DNA of 51,836 nt from Bacteroidetes bacterium ADurb.Bin145. GTDB taxonomy: Bacteria; Bacteroidota; Bacteroidia; Bacteroidales; VadinHA17. The notes under the pieces are model-generated. The model was not told the origin of the DNA and did no database searches. It saw only the letters and a program-made list of their open reading frames with translations. The stretch's first letter is position 1. Every line of letters begins with the position of its first letter. The stretch is from NCBI GenBank assembly GCA_002070505.1, contig MWDJ01000023.1:1-51836 (forward strand). Reading direction: 5' to 3'. The translations under genes and the position numbers were made by a program. Below are positions 51,618 through 51,836 of the stretch, one piece after another.

Positions 51618-51649
51618 ATCCCGAATCCCGATTCATCGGGATGAGGGAT
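51618..51649. repeat. palindromic repeat of the ATCCCGAT/ATCGGGAT type
   Basis: ATCCCGAT (51625-51632) and ATCGGGAT (51635-51642) form a perfect eight-base stem with a two-base loop. An outer ATCCC (51618-51622) pairs with GGGAT (51645-51649). A smaller TCCCG/CGGGA hairpin occurs near 49590. Confidence 0.65.
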
Positions 51650-51699
51650 CTCCAGCCTATTAAAGTAGTGAATTATTAAAAGATGTTTCAAAAAAAAAA

Positions 51700-51717
51700 G
51701 GGCTCCTTTCGAAGCCC
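51700..51717 (-). terminator. terminator for the gene at the window end
   Basis: GGGCT (51700-51704) pairs with AGCCC (51713-51717). An A run lies on the left and a T run on the right, so it can end transcription from the minus strand and perhaps from both sides. Confidence 0.6.
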
Positions 51718-51748
51718 CTTTTTAGAATGATCGTTTATTAAACGATTA

Positions 51749-51836
51749 TCAGATCCACAACTTATCGTAGGTTCTGCCAATACTATCCCATTCGGGTGTG
51801 GGTTCAAATATCTTCGAACCTTTTGGCATTGTTGAA
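51749..51836 (-). CDS. partial third Tat/enolase-superfamily paralogue (C-terminus only)
   Basis: The minus strand encodes MPKGSKIFEPTPEWDSIGRTYDKLWI and a TGA stop at 51749-51751. The gene runs out of the window at 51836, so only about 29 C-terminal residues are seen. They match the end of 49750-51282 (KYFDATPEWDSTGRTYDKLWI) almost residue for residue. So two closely similar dehydratase genes lie in tandem here, with a third at 30478-31923. Confidence 0.8.
   Translation of the reverse strand, partial: STMPKGSKIFEPTPEWDSIGRTYDKLWI

Larger units (their letters stand above)
51283..51748. other. intergenic region: AT-rich promoter part and repeat elements
   Basis: The first 200 bases (51283-51480) are AT-rich and should carry the promoter of the minus-strand gene at 49750-51282. 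The rest (51523-51720) contains two palindromic repeat elements and a terminator. No coding sequence was found. Confidence 0.5.

Overview
The window looks like a chromosomal stretch of a Bacteroidota bacterium, most likely of the Bacteroidales/Marinilabiliales kind. This rests on several traits. Promoter-like TAnnTTTG boxes lie just upstream of several genes, and Shine-Dalgarno sequences are mostly absent. There is an 800-residue ATPase-less FtsX/MacB-type permease, a membrane-anchored LytTR regulator, many TolB/PD40 propellers, Tat-dependent enolase-superfamily proteins, and palindromic intergenic repeats (C-rich/G-rich and TCCCG..CGGGA types) of a sort seen in this phylum. No tRNA, rRNA, CRISPR array, insertion sequence or phage gene was recognised.

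Layout. 1-4.7 kb: small membrane proteins, a secreted esterase, an alpha/beta hydrolase, and a small gene graveyard holding a duplicated esterase tail and two broken VOC-family (PhnB-like) genes, one with an in-frame TGA where the family has Trp. 4.9-12 kb: LytTR regulator, Aas-like acyl-ACP/CoA synthetase, FtsX-like permease, TPR protein and OmpA-like lipoprotein. 12.1-19.4 kb: a six-gene complex I/hydrogenase-4-like operon in the order HyfB-HyfC-HyfE-HyfF-HyfG-HyfI. Its membrane arm looks intact, but the large subunit has lost the Ni-binding cysteines and the small subunit has lost three of four proximal-cluster cysteines. This matches the organisation of the poorly understood energy-converting-hydrogenase-related (Ehr) complexes. 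19.4-29.3 kb: a GH16-like lipoprotein, an aldo/keto reductase, and two CPA2 antiporters on the minus strand. The antiporters flank a duplicated plus-strand cassette of an outer-membrane-barrel-like protein followed by a secreted Gln/Thr-repeat protein. 29.4-36.4 kb: ECF sigma factor with a small membrane partner, a Tat-type mandelate-racemase-family enzyme with a BASS-type transporter, and a large peptidase-propeller-barrel protein. 36.7-42.3 kb: a receiver protein, a hybrid histidine kinase with receiver and Hpt domains, an NtrC-type sigma-54 activator, and a membrane-anchored coiled-coil protein. The intergenic regions around them carry matching palindromes (TTCTCA-N3-TGAGAA) and sigma-54-like -24/-12 sequences. 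42.4-51.8 kb: sugar-acid catabolism. This holds a glucuronidase-like lipoprotein, a KdgT-type permease fused to a DUF1537 acid-sugar kinase, a PdxA-type dehydrogenase, a propeller protein, and two more enolase-superfamily paralogues, the last cut by the window end.

How the genes may work together. The 42-48 kb operon reads as a short route: trim a uronic-acid-containing glycan outside the cytoplasm, import the acid through the KdgT domain, phosphorylate it with the fused kinase, then oxidise and decarboxylate it with PdxA to a triose phosphate. The 36-42 kb block reads as a phosphorelay ending in a sigma-54 activator that may act on its own cluster and on the coiled-coil gene. The strongest candidates for undescribed biology are the cofactor-stripped Ehr complex, the permease-kinase fusion, and the duplicated barrel plus Gln/Thr-repeat cassette.
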